A stretch of DNA of 64,000 bases from NCBI GenBank assembly GCA_038232055.1, contig JBBSIN010000002.1, positions 1 to 64,000 of the forward strand, written 5' to 3'. The notes under the pieces were generated by a model. It worked only from the letters and a program-made list of their open reading frames with translations, was not told where the DNA came from and did no database searches. A program made the position numbers and the translations under genes. This stretch comes from JBBSIN01 sp038232055 (GTDB lineage Bacteria; Actinomycetota; Actinomycetes; JADGOV01). Below are positions 43,281 through 51,602 of the stretch, in pieces (position 1 is the stretch's first letter; the number at the start of each line of letters is the position of its first letter).

Positions 43281-44066
43281 GTGCCCGACGCCTTCTTCCG
43301 GCAGCTCGACGCCGACCGGTTCGAGGCAACCGAGCACACCGCCGGCCCATGGGATCCGCGACACCAGCACGCCGGGCCCCCTTCGGCGCTGCTGGCCCGC
43401 GCGATCGAGGCGCTGGCGCCTCGCGAAGCCGTCCTCGTCGCGCGCATCGCGCTGGACATCCTCGGCCCGCTGCCGCTGGGTGAGGTCACCGTCGACGCCA
43501 CAATGCTTCGCCCTGGTCGCAGCGTCGAGCTCGTCGAGGCGCAGCTGTCGGCCGGTGGACGGGCCGTGCTGCGGGCCACCGGGTGGCGGATGCTGGCAAG
43601 CCCGTCCGACCTCCCTGCCACGGCGGCGGGCGCCGAGCCGGCCGGCAAGCTTCCCGCGCCCGATGACTCCCCGGCCGGCATAGGCCCCGGGTGGGACTCC
43701 GGTTACCTCTCGGCGATCGAGTGGCGTTTCGTCGCCGGGCACTTCCTCGAGCGCGGGCCGGCCACGGCGTGGACGCGCATGCGGATTCCGCTCGTGGACG
43801 GCGAGGACCCGACGCCCCTGCAACGTGCGCTCGTCGTCGTCGACTCCGGCAGCGGCGTCAGCAACGTTCTCGACATCGGCTCCTGGCTCTTCGTCAACCC
43901 GGACCTCACCTACCACGTCGCCAGGCCGGCTCGGGGCGAGTGGCTCTGCCTCGACTCGGTCTCCGGGATCCAGGGCGGCGGGATCGGCCTGACCCGCACG
44001 ACGCTCCGCGACCTCGACGGAATCGTGGGGGTCGGTGCGCAGTCGCTGTTCGTGGCGCCGCGCTAG
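43281..44066 (+). CDS. Thioesterase-family protein (double hotdog, TesB-like)
   Basis: The protein has 261 residues from a GTG at 43281. WDPRHQHAGPPSALLARAIE and LVARIALDILGPLPLGEVTV form the first hotdog, and GVSNVLDIGSWLFVNPDLTY with GEWLCLDSVSGIQGGGIGLT the second. This is the acyl-CoA thioesterase-like family (4HBT_3) common in actinobacteria. The substrate is unknown. It lies 17 bases after the acylphosphatase gene. Confidence 0.88.
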   Translation: MPDAFFRQLDADRFEATEHTAGPWDPRHQHAGPPSALLARAIEALAPREAVLVARIALDILGPLPLGEVTVDATMLRPGRSVELVEAQLSAGGRAVLRATGWRMLASPSDLPATAAGAEPAGKLPAPDDSPAGIGPGWDSGYLSAIEWRFVAGHFLERGPATAWTRMRIPLVDGEDPTPLQRALVVVDSGSGVSNVLDIGSWLFVNPDLTYHVARPARGEWLCLDSVSGIQGGGIGLTRTTLRDLDGIVGVGAQSLFVAPR

Positions 44067-44077
44067 CGACGGAAGAC

Positions 44078-44296
44078 CTACGCGCTCTTGCGACGGTTGG
44101 GTCCGCCGCGCCCGCGGAACTCGACACCTGCCTCTATCAGCAGACGGCGTATCCGACCGATGCTGTAACCAGTCGCATCGCAGATCTGGCGGATGCTCCT
44201 ACCCGACTGGTACTGCCGCAGCAGGTCGGCACGCAGGCAATCTCGTTCGTCGCCGGAGATTCGCTGGCCGCGACGCAGTTCTGGAACCTTCGCCAT
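44078..44296 (-). CDS. Small helix-turn-helix protein
   Basis: The protein has 72 residues; the ATG at 44296 follows AGAGGAC. A short basic head (LRRGQRISGDERDCL) leads to one HTH, SIRQICDATGYSIGRIRRLL, and the tail VEFRGRGGPNRRKSA. Very similar small proteins (about 70 residues, RGRGG tail) are widespread in actinobacteria with no fixed function; the sequence predicts DNA binding. It lies 12 bases after the MT-A70 methylase stop on the same strand and is likely co-transcribed. Confidence 0.85.
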   Translation of the reverse strand: MAKVPELRRGQRISGDERDCLRADLLRQYQSGRSIRQICDATGYSIGRIRRLLIEAGVEFRGRGGPNRRKSA

Positions 44297-44308
44297 GTTG
44301 ACGTCCTC

Positions 44309-44998
44309 TCAGCGGTACGCCGGATACTGGCGGCCCCGAGGTTTTACCGTTCGGTCGGCCTCGCTACCCCAGACCGACCAGCCGTCCCTGGGGTAGCGGG
44401 CGAACAGTTCGAGGTAGGGCCCGGGACTACACGACTCGATGATCTCGTACACCTCGTCGGGCTTTCGCGAGTGCTCACGCTTCCGCGTTTCGATCATGTT
44501 CACCTGTCGCCGCCCGGGCGGCAGGGTGCGCATCGACCCGCGTACGCCGAACAGAACCAGTTCGGTGACGTTGCGGAAGTAGAAACCGACCCCACGCCCG
44601 TCCGGGCCGCCGTCCTTGCGGCGCTTCGCCCAAACGAGATTCGAGACATAGCGGAACCCCCACGATTGGAGCACCTGCAAACCTTCGGGCAGCAGAGCGT
44701 TGGGCACCCACAGGTAGAGGTGTGCCTGCTCGGCTGCCACATCGGCCACGGGCAGCCGGCAGATATCGGCCACGGTCAAGGTGTCGTAGCGGTCCAACCG
44801 CCGATGCTCCGGGGCCACCTTGCCGGTTCGGTTGGTGAATCGCCACGGCGGGTCAGCGAGGACGGTCCGCCACCCGCCCTCGCTGACGGGCAACGAGGGC
44901 AGCTCCGGCGTTGAGACGTCGGCTCGGAGGGGCGGCGCCAGTACCATCCGGCCACGCGGGCGGGGCGGTACGAGATCGGGTAGTGGCAGGGCCGTCAC
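44309..44998 (-). CDS. MT-A70 family N6-adenine methyltransferase
   Basis: The protein has 229 residues; the GTG at 44998 follows GAGGGAG. The catalytic DPPW is in VLADPPWRFTNRTG, with HLYLWVPNALLPEGLQVLQS, YVSNLVWAKRR, ELVLFGVRG and SRKPDEVYEIIE, the full MT-A70 arrangement. The bacterial and phage members methylate adenine in DNA. No restriction enzyme is nearby. With the HTH gene it makes a two-gene unit sitting between sigA-linked genes and a DNA repair gene, so it may have been inserted. Confidence 0.92.
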   Translation of the reverse strand: MTALPLPDLVPPRPRGRMVLAPPLRADVSTPELPSLPVSEGGWRTVLADPPWRFTNRTGKVAPEHRRLDRYDTLTVADICRLPVADVAAEQAHLYLWVPNALLPEGLQVLQSWGFRYVSNLVWAKRRKDGGPDGRGVGFYFRNVTELVLFGVRGSMRTLPPGRRQVNMIETRKREHSRKPDEVYEIIESCSPGPYLELFARYPRDGWSVWGSEADRTVKPRGRQYPAYR

Positions 44999-45067
44999 CG
45001 GTCGAGCTCCCTCTCGGGTCAGCGGATCTTGCTAGAGAACCTACCGGTTAGGATCGCCGGGCACCGA

Positions 45068-45655
45068 TCAACGCGCCTTCGCCTTCGCCTCGCGCTTGCG
45101 TGCGGCCTTGTAGTCCCGCACCTTCTGCAGCGAGTCCGCGTCGACGACGTCGGCCACCGAGGAGTGCGTGCCTTCCTCGGCGTACGGCGCGGCCGCCTCC
45201 CGCCAGCCCTCGGGCCGGACCGCGAGCTGCTTGCCGAGTAACGCAAGGAAGATCTTCGCCTTCTGCTGGCCGAAGCCGGGCAGGGCGGTCAGCCGCCGGA
45301 GCAGGTCGGCACCGTCGGCGGCGTCACGCCAGACCGCCTCGGCATCGCCGTCGTAGTCCGCCACGAGCTGGCGGCACAGCGCCAGCACCCGTCCACCCAT
45401 CGAGCCGGGGAAGCGGTGCACCGCCGGTGGACCGGCCATGACCGCCGTGAACGCCTCCGGGTCGCGGCCGGCGATGTCATGGGCGTCGAGGTCGCGCCCA
45501 AGCCGCTCGGCAATGACCGCCGGCCCACGGAACGCCTTCTCCATGGTCACCTGCTGGTCGAGCAGCATGCCGATGAGCAGCGCGAGCGGATCCCGGGACA
45601 GGAGCGCGTCGGGCTCGGGCTCGCCGGTCAGGTGCAGATCCGGGGACTGCGTCAT
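45068..45655 (-). CDS. HhH-GPD base-excision DNA repair protein
   Basis: The protein has 195 residues. LLIGMLLDQQVTMEKAFRGP and the hairpin LTALPGFGQQKAKIFLALL identify a short HhH-GPD glycosylase-like protein. The catalytic Asp/Lys region of longer AlkA/EndoIII relatives is not obvious, and there is no iron-sulfur cluster. The C-terminus is basic (KAARKREAKAKAR). It probably binds damaged bases; the activity is unproved. Confidence 0.88.
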   Translation of the reverse strand: MTQSPDLHLTGEPEPDALLSRDPLALLIGMLLDQQVTMEKAFRGPAVIAERLGRDLDAHDIAGRDPEAFTAVMAGPPAVHRFPGSMGGRVLALCRQLVADYDGDAEAVWRDAADGADLLRRLTALPGFGQQKAKIFLALLGKQLAVRPEGWREAAAPYAEEGTHSSVADVVDADSLQKVRDYKAARKREAKAKAR

Positions 45656-45736
45656 CCCCAGAGCATTCCAGTTCGTCCCCAGAGCATTCCAGGCCTGGGA
45701 ACTGGCCGCCCGCCGCCGGCGACAGCGGCGGGCGGA

Positions 45737-46561
45737 TCACGGCCGTGCGGGGTCAGCCGAGCCGGCGGGCCGGTGGCCGACCACGTAGCAGGCGACTGCC
45801 GCGGCGGCCGCGACGTTGAGCGAGTCGACCCCGGCAGCCATCGGGATGCGCACCCGGTCGTCGGCGAGCTCCAGCGCCGCGTTGGTCAGGCCAGACCCCT
45901 CCGCGCCCAGGAGGATGGCCAGCCTGGGCGCCAGTTCGACGTCCAGTGCCTCAAGGGGCGTCGCGGACGGGTCCGGCGTGAGCGCCAGCAGCCGGTACCC
46001 GTGCGCCCGGGCCAGTTCGAGGGCCCCGGGCCACGGATCGAGCCGGGCATGCGGTACGGCGAAGACGGCGCCCATCGACACCCGGACCGACCTGCGGTAC
46101 AGCGGATCGGCGCACCGCGGGCTGAGCAGCACCGCGTCGATGCCGAGCGCCGCCGCGCAGCGAAAGACCGCACCGACGTTGGTCGAGTTGTTCATGCCCT
46201 CCAGCACGACCACCCGAGCGCTCGACGCGAGAACCGACGCCGCATCGGGCAGCGGGCGGCGCCCCATGGCCGCCAACACGCCCCGGTGCACGTCGAAACC
46301 GGTGATCGCCGCAAGCACCTCGGGCGTCGCGACGTAGACCGGTGCGCTCCCGGCGAGAGAGGAGAGCCGGTCGGCGTACCGCTCCTGCAGCAGCAGGGAA
46401 CGCACGGGATAGCCGGACTCGACGGCCCGGCGTACGACAAGTTCCCCCTCGGCGATGAACAGCCCGTGCCGGGGCTCGACCCGGCGGCGCAGCGCCACGT
46501 CGGTGAGCCGGACGTAGTCGGCGACCAGTGGATCGTCGGCGGCCTGGATCACCGTGGGCAC
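45737..46561 (-). CDS. TrmH/SpoU family RNA 2'-O-methyltransferase
   Basis: About 274 residues from the GTG at 46561; an ATG at 46624 would add 21 residues and overlap the divergent sigma gene. The N-terminal substrate-binding part reads RHGLFIAEGELVVRRAVESG. The SPOUT knot motifs follow: VVLEGMNNSTNVGAVFRCAA (motif 1), LAILLGAEGSGLTNAAL (motif 2) and RIPMAAGVDSLNVAAAAAVA (motif 3). It methylates rRNA or tRNA ribose. Confidence 0.93.
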   Translation of the reverse strand: MPTVIQAADDPLVADYVRLTDVALRRRVEPRHGLFIAEGELVVRRAVESGYPVRSLLLQERYADRLSSLAGSAPVYVATPEVLAAITGFDVHRGVLAAMGRRPLPDAASVLASSARVVVLEGMNNSTNVGAVFRCAAALGIDAVLLSPRCADPLYRRSVRVSMGAVFAVPHARLDPWPGALELARAHGYRLLALTPDPSATPLEALDVELAPRLAILLGAEGSGLTNAALELADDRVRIPMAAGVDSLNVAAAAAVACYVVGHRPAGSADPARP

Positions 46562-46658
46562 GGCCCATTCTGCGTCGTCGGCCGCGGAATCGCCGCCGCG
46601 TGCCGCGTGTTTCCGTAAGGACATGGATCTGACAACGACCTCGAAGGACCACCGCGCC

Positions 46659-47711
46659 ATGACCGCCATGAGTCTCGCTTCGGGCCCCGACGCGCCCGAG
46701 CAGCCGAACGGCGGCGCTGCGCCGGGCGACGAACCCCGGGCGCTCGCCGCTTCGCGTTCGCCCGTCCCCCACCCGCCCGCCGACGTCGATGACGAGCCGT
46801 CGCTCGACGAGGAGGCGGTAGGCACTGACCTCGTCCGCCAGTACCTCACCGAGATCGGCAAGGTTCGGCTGCTGACCGCGGAGCAGGAGGTCGACCTCGC
46901 CAAGCGGGTCGAGGCCGGCCTCTACGCCACCGAGAAGCTGCGCACCTCGGCGACCGATCAGACGTCGCGACGGCTCCTCGAGTCCGTGGCCATCGACGGC
47001 GACCGAGCCAAGCGGCACCTGCTCGAGGCGAACCTGCGGCTGGTGGTCTCACTCGCCAAGCGCTACCAGAGCAAGGGCCTGCCACTGCTCGACCTCGTGC
47101 AGGAGGGCAACATCGGGCTGGTCCGAGCGGTCGAGAAGTTCGACTTCGCCAAGGGCTACAAGTTCTCCACGTACGCCACGTGGTGGATCCGCCAGGCCCT
47201 GCAGCGGGCGATCGCCGACCAGGGCCGCACCATCCGGGTGCCGGTCCACATGGCGGAGCAGATCAACCGGGCGCTGCGTGGAAAGCGCGACCTGGCACAG
47301 GAGCTCGGCCGCGATCCGTCGTACGAGGAGCTCGCCGACTTGCTCGGCGTCACCCCCGAGCGCGTGGAGCAGATCCTCGGCTACGGGCGAGACCCGGTGA
47401 GCCTCGACGCTCCGGTCGGCAACGACGGTGACTCGGTCTTCGGTGACTTCATCGAGGACGCCGACGCGCCGCGCGCCTCCGAGGCGATCGACTTCGCGCT
47501 GCTGCAGGGCAGGCTGCGGGCGGTGCTCGCGACGCTGCCCGAACGGTCCGCTTCCGTCGTCCGGCTGCGGTTCGGGCTCGACGACGGACGTCCGCGGACC
47601 CTCGACCAGGTAGGCCGCGCGCTGGGGCTCACCCGTGAGCGGATTCGACAGATTGAGCGCGAGACGCTGGTCGAACTGCGCCGGCCCGAGCTTCGGGCCT
47701 ACCTCAACTAG
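46659..47711 (+). CDS. Primary-like (group 2) RNA polymerase sigma factor, SigB type
   Basis: About 350 residues from the ATG at 46659, 10 bases after AAGGA; an ATG at 46623 is also possible. Region 1.2 DLVRQYLTEIGKVRLL, region 2 LRLVVSLAKRYQSKGLPLLD and YATWWIRQALQRAIADQGR, and region 4.2 LGLTRERIRQIERETLVELR closely follow SigA, 3.7 kb upstream. The missing long N-terminal head points to the non-essential group 2 type used in stress or stationary phase. Confidence 0.93.
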   Translation: MTAMSLASGPDAPEQPNGGAAPGDEPRALAASRSPVPHPPADVDDEPSLDEEAVGTDLVRQYLTEIGKVRLLTAEQEVDLAKRVEAGLYATEKLRTSATDQTSRRLLESVAIDGDRAKRHLLEANLRLVVSLAKRYQSKGLPLLDLVQEGNIGLVRAVEKFDFAKGYKFSTYATWWIRQALQRAIADQGRTIRVPVHMAEQINRALRGKRDLAQELGRDPSYEELADLLGVTPERVEQILGYGRDPVSLDAPVGNDGDSVFGDFIEDADAPRASEAIDFALLQGRLRAVLATLPERSASVVRLRFGLDDGRPRTLDQVGRALGLTRERIRQIERETLVELRRPELRAYLN

Positions 47712-47740
47712 ACCCGACCGCCGGTCCGACATGAGCTCGG

Positions 47741-48073
47741 CTACCAGCCGAGCTCGTGCAACCGGTCGTCGTCGATGCCGAAGTGGTGAGCGACCTCGTG
47801 CACGACGGTGATGCGGACCTCGTCGACCAGCTCCGCCTCGTCGCGCGACACTGCGCACAGTGGGCTCCGGTAGACCGTGATCCGGTCCGGCAGTACGCCG
47901 GCGTACGACGCTCCCCGCTCGGTCAGCGGCACCCCCTCGTAGAGGCCGAGCAGGCCGGGCTCCGGGGCGTCGTCCTCGACCAGGACGGCGACGTTGCTCA
48001 CGAGCCTGCCGAGCTCCGGCGGCAGCCCGTCCAGGGCCTCGACGACGAGCTGCTCGAACCGCTCGCGCGACAC
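47741..48073 (-). CDS. Zincin-like metallopeptidase family protein
   Basis: The protein has 110 residues from a GTG at 48073. The zinc motif HEVAHHFGIDDDRLHELGW has the HExxH pair and a third Asp/His ligand. RFEQLVVEALDGLPPEL and ITVYRSPLCAV complete the short DUF1025-type family. Actual protease activity is not established. It follows msrA by 10 bases and converges with the sigma gene. Confidence 0.9.
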   Translation of the reverse strand: MSRERFEQLVVEALDGLPPELGRLVSNVAVLVEDDAPEPGLLGLYEGVPLTERGASYAGVLPDRITVYRSPLCAVSRDEAELVDEVRITVVHEVAHHFGIDDDRLHELGW

Positions 48074-48083
48074 GTCGATCAGG

Positions 48084-48746
48084 TCAAGGCCCCTCGGCGG
48101 TCGCGACGCCGACCGGGCAGGAAAGACCGGTGTCGCCCAGCCCGCAGTATCCGCCGGGCACCTTCGCGAGATAGGCCTGGTGATAGTCCTCCGCGAAGTA
48201 GAACGGCCCTGCGGGGGCGAGCTCCGTGGTGATCGCACCGTAGCCGGCGGCCTCCAGGACCGGCTGGAACGACGCCCGGGTCTCCTCCGCGACGCGCCGC
48301 TGCTCCTCGCTCGTGTAGTAGATCGCCGATCGGTACTGGGTGCCGACGTCGTTGCCCTGACGCATGCCCTCGGTCGGGTTGTGCGCCTCCCAGAACGCCT
48401 TCACGAGCTCCCGGTAGGAGACCTGCGCTGGGTCGAACACCACCTGCACCGCCTCGGTGTGCCCGGTGCGCCCGGAACACACCTCCTCGTACGTCGGGTT
48501 CGGTGTGAAACCGCCCGCGTAGCCCACGGCCGTGCTGAACACCCCCGGGATCTGCCAGAACCGGCGCTCGGCGCCCCAAAAACAGCCGAGGCCGAAGACG
48601 GCGACCTCGAGGCCTTCCGGGTACGGCGGCAGCAGCGGAGTGCCGAGCACGGCGTGCCGGTCGGAGACCCGGAACGGACGATCAGCGCGGCCCGGGAGCG
48701 CGTCCTCGGGCGCCGTCATTGTCGTCTTGTGCCGGCCGAACAGCAT
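48084..48746 (-). CDS. msrA: Peptide-methionine (S)-S-oxide reductase
   Basis: The protein has 220 residues; the ATG at 48746 is 6 bases after AAGGGA. The active cysteine is in VFGLGCFWGAERRFW, with VGYAGGFTPNPTYEEVCSG, HTEAVQVVFDP and FYFAEDYHQAYL. Near the end, GYCGLGDTGLSCPVG supplies recycling cysteines. It reduces oxidised methionine with thioredoxin. Confidence 0.96.
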   Translation of the reverse strand: MLFGRHKTTMTAPEDALPGRADRPFRVSDRHAVLGTPLLPPYPEGLEVAVFGLGCFWGAERRFWQIPGVFSTAVGYAGGFTPNPTYEEVCSGRTGHTEAVQVVFDPAQVSYRELVKAFWEAHNPTEGMRQGNDVGTQYRSAIYYTSEEQRRVAEETRASFQPVLEAAGYGAITTELAPAGPFYFAEDYHQAYLAKVPGGYCGLGDTGLSCPVGVATAEGP

Positions 48747-48805
48747 GCGTCGTCCCTTCATTGCGGTACCTCTGGCAACCGCGGTCGCTCGGCCGGGATT
48801 CCCGG

Positions 48806-49852
48806 TCACCGACGTCGAGGCCCCCTGGAGCGCAGCTCGCGCCGGCGCATTCCGACCGGATTGATGCCGGCATCGAGCGCACGCTCGATGAGCCGGGCCA
48901 GTCGGTACGAAGGGTCGACCGCCAGCGCGCGCTCGACCGCGATGCGGGCCAGCGCGCCGTGCCCGGTGCGCCACGCGGTGTTGGCCAACAACGTGGCGGG
49001 CGCCACGTCGTAGCCCGGTGGCGCCCGCCGCGTCAGCTCCGTCCACAGCGAGATCGCGGCCTCGCCGCGGACGCCCTCGACCCACTCGGCAGCCTGGTCA
49101 CGGGTCGGCAGGTCGAGGACCGCGAGCAGCAAGCTCGCCGCTACGTCATCACCGAGCGGGACGTACGCCCCCTCCAGCCGGTCCCGCAGCACCGCGGTCA
49201 GCTGCGAGCGCCATGCCGCCCGCTGTCGAGTCAACGCGCCCCGGTTGGCGAGCTGGCCGGCGAGCTCGCTCACCCTTCGCTCGACCGCCTGCTCCATCGC
49301 CAGCAGTCGCACGCCGCTGTCCGGCCGGATCGTCTCGGCCAGCGCCTCTCGGCTGGGCAGCGCCGCCATGCCCGCGTGTACCAGCTGTGCAGCGACTCGG
49401 GATGGCCCGCCGGTCTCGGTCGCCGGCACGACCGGCGTGCCCTCGGTCGGGCAGCAGCGCTCGCTGCCGCACAGATAGGACCACCAGCGACCGGCCGAGA
49501 CCCGCAGTGCCTCGCGCACTCGCACGCCGCGATCTTCCAGAGCCGGTCGCAGCAGCGGCCACATCCCGGTCTCGTCGTCGGCATAGATCACGACAACCGC
49601 CTCCGCGGCGCCGTCGCGCGCGATGTGCTCGGCCATGGCGGCCAGCGCGTCGGCCGCGACGTCGCCGGATGGCAGGTCGCCGCGCAAGATGAGACCGACC
49701 CGCCGCCGGGCACCACGCAGCGAGAGGACGACGACGCTCTCGACCGGCTGGAACCCGAGCAGGTAGGGAACGGCGGCGACGATCTCTGCCGGCTCGCGCA
49801 GCTTGAGCACGGGCGGAGCCACGGTGACGGTCGACGGGGCGGCATCGCTCAT
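48806..49852 (-). CDS. DUF4192 domain-containing protein
   Basis: The protein has 348 residues from the ATG at 49852. LKLREPAEIVAAVPYLLGFQ and PVESVVVLSLRGARRRVGLI are the DUF4192 entry motif, found across actinobacteria. The middle holds a Cys pair (YLCGSERCCPTEG). The C-terminal third is helical (TLLANTAWRTGHGALARIAV). The family has no known function. Confidence 0.92.
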   Translation of the reverse strand: MSDAAPSTVTVAPPVLKLREPAEIVAAVPYLLGFQPVESVVVLSLRGARRRVGLILRGDLPSGDVAADALAAMAEHIARDGAAEAVVVIYADDETGMWPLLRPALEDRGVRVREALRVSAGRWWSYLCGSERCCPTEGTPVVPATETGGPSRVAAQLVHAGMAALPSREALAETIRPDSGVRLLAMEQAVERRVSELAGQLANRGALTRQRAAWRSQLTAVLRDRLEGAYVPLGDDVAASLLLAVLDLPTRDQAAEWVEGVRGEAAISLWTELTRRAPPGYDVAPATLLANTAWRTGHGALARIAVERALAVDPSYRLARLIERALDAGINPVGMRRRELRSRGPRRR

Positions 49853-49972
49853 GTCGAGAGCCTCTTCGCCTGAGGAGCCGGCGGAAAGCGGTGTCGCCGC
49901 AGCTGTGGATAACCCATCGACCTCGCGACGAGTGGTTGTGGACGAGCCGTCGCGGTGGGGTACGACGGGCAC

Positions 49973-50824
49973 ATGCCACAACCGCTCGACCTCGACCTCG
50001 AACTCGCATCGCCCGCCGCCACAACGCCGCCCGAGGGCGCCCTCACCTTCATCGGCACCGCCACCACGCTGCTTCGCTACGCCGGTTTCACGGTGCTCAC
50101 CGACCCGAACTTCCTGCATCGCGGTGGCCTGCTGCACGTCGGCGACGGCATCATCACGCGCAGGCTGACCCAGCCGGCCCTGACCATCGAGCAGCTGCCG
50201 CCGGTCGACGTCGTGGTCCTTTCCCACCTGCACGGCGACCACTGGGACCGGGTCGCCCGGCGCGGGCTGCCCAAGTCCCTGCCCGTGCTGACGACCAGGC
50301 ACGCCGCGCGCGCTCTACGGCGGCAGGGCTTCCAGCAGGCGGTGGCGATGAACACCTGGCAAACGCAGGTCGTCCGCCGTGGCGGCGCGACGCTGAGCGT
50401 CACCTCCCTGCCCGGGCTGCACGGGCGCGGCGTGGCCCGCCTGATCACCCCGCCGGTCATGGGCAGCCTGCTCGACTTCGAGCCGGCGTCCGGACCGCGG
50501 CTGCGCGCCTACATCACCGGGGACACCCTCGTGCACGACGCGCTGCGTGAGATTCCCGCGCGCCAACCGGAGATCGACGTCGGCATCGTGCATCTCGGCG
50601 GCACCCGGGTTCTGGGGATGCTGCTGACGATGGACGCGAAGGAGGGCATCGAGCTGCTCGACATCGTCCGTCCGCGGCGCGCCGTACCGATCCACTACGA
50701 CGACTACCGCATCTTCCGCAGCCCGCTCTCCGACTTCCGGACAGCGGTGGCCGAGCGCGGACTTGCCGACCGGATCACCTTCGTCGACCGGGGGCAGACG
50801 GTGCCCCTCTTACCGGGGAACTGA
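49973..50824 (+). CDS. MBL-fold metallohydrolase
   Basis: About 283 residues from the ATG at 49973; a GTG at 49955 is also in frame. The metal motif is VVLSHLHGDHWDRVA (HxHxDH), with the early TFIGTATTLLRYAGFTVLTD strand and later YITGDTLVHDA and VPIHYDDYRIF. It resembles the UlaG/YtnP-like hydrolases (Lactamase_B_2). The substrate is unknown. A hairpin terminator follows directly. Confidence 0.92.
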   Translation: MPQPLDLDLELASPAATTPPEGALTFIGTATTLLRYAGFTVLTDPNFLHRGGLLHVGDGIITRRLTQPALTIEQLPPVDVVVLSHLHGDHWDRVARRGLPKSLPVLTTRHAARALRRQGFQQAVAMNTWQTQVVRRGGATLSVTSLPGLHGRGVARLITPPVMGSLLDFEPASGPRLRAYITGDTLVHDALREIPARQPEIDVGIVHLGGTRVLGMLLTMDAKEGIELLDIVRPRRAVPIHYDDYRIFRSPLSDFRTAVAERGLADRITFVDRGQTVPLLPGN

Positions 50825-50830
50825 ACACAG

Positions 50831-50867
50831 GCCGGTCCGCCCAGCGTCACCCGCTGGACGGACCGGC
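50831..50867 (+). terminator. Hairpin after the MBL hydrolase gene
   Basis: Stem 50831-50839 pairs with 50859-50867 (9 bp), and after one mismatch 50841-50845 pair with 50853-50857. It starts 6 bases after the stop codon. No T-run follows. It runs straight into the dispersed repeat copy B. Confidence 0.75.
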
Positions 50868-50868
50868 T

Positions 50869-50989
50869 CATGCCGGAATCCTTGGTCGATCTCCTTCGCG
50901 TGGCCCGTGGCGGTTAGTTGATCTCCACGTGACGCTGCCGGCAACAACAGCCAGGGCGAAGGAGACCGCAACCGGACGCACGACCGCGA
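50869..50989. repeat. Dispersed hairpin repeat, copy B
   Basis: This is the second copy of the element at 32596-32718, in the same orientation. The left arm CGATCTCCTTCGC (50887-50899) and right arm GCGAAGGAGACCG (50955-50967) are inverted with one mismatch; the core TTAGTTGATCTC and GCAACAACAG are shared. It lies between a terminator and the IS110 unit. From 50990 to 51252 I see no gene; that stretch may belong to the left end of the insertion sequence. Confidence 0.85.
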
Positions 50990-51252
50990 TGGCAGTGCGG
51001 CGATTGAGCGGACTCCGCTGCGGCGACTGAGGGCAGGCAGTGCAAGATGGCCATGGATCAGCGGCCGTGAGCGCGTGCCTGCGCTGCGGTCGGATTTCAC
51101 CCGCCACCGCTAGCTGATACATCCTGAGCGTGGCATCAGGTGGAGGCGAGACGGACCATCACCAGCTACGTGTCGAGGGGCCGGTTAGTGGGCTGACCGA
51201 CATCGGTGCGGTGGGCCGTGACGTAACGACAGGTGTAACGAACCGACCGCTT

Positions 51253-51570
51253 GTGACCTTGGACTCGACTCGCGACTGCGTGCTGTGCGGCGCGTCGTTC
51301 GTTCGGGTGGGCCGGCGGGTGTACTGCTCGGACGGCTGCCGGCAGCGGGCGCATCGAGCCCGGCACCCAGCGACGCCGATGATCCCGATGGTGCCGCCGG
51401 CGCGAAGCCGGCGGGCGGTCACGGTCTACTTCTGTGAGGGGTGTGAGACGCGGCAGCTGGCGGTGCAGCGCTGCGAGGAGTGTGGGCTGTTCGGGGTGGC
51501 GTTGGGGACCGGCGCGGCGTGTCCGTGCTGTCAGGAGCCGATCGCGGCGGCGGAGCTGGTCGAGGGTTGA
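51253..51570 (+). CDS. Zinc-ribbon protein accompanying an IS110 transposase
   Basis: About 105 residues from a GTG at 51253; an ATG upstream at 51130 would add 41 residues of unrelated look. Cys pairs in RDCVLCGASF and VYCSDGCRQRAHRARH form a first zinc site. FCEGCETR with RCEECGLFG, and CPCCQEP, form others. Small zinc proteins of this type are often found just before actinobacterial transposases. The transposase start is 32 bases downstream. Its role in transposition is unknown. Confidence 0.75.
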   Translation: MTLDSTRDCVLCGASFVRVGRRVYCSDGCRQRAHRARHPATPMIPMVPPARSRRAVTVYFCEGCETRQLAVQRCEECGLFGVALGTGAACPCCQEPIAAAELVEG

Positions 51571-51602
51571 CCGGACCTGTTCCCTGTCGTGTGGAGGTCC
51601 GG

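Noticed and set aside
45010..45067. TTGCTA and TAGGAT spaced as a promoter on the plus strand
   Set aside because: No plus-strand gene follows; a chance match cannot be excluded.
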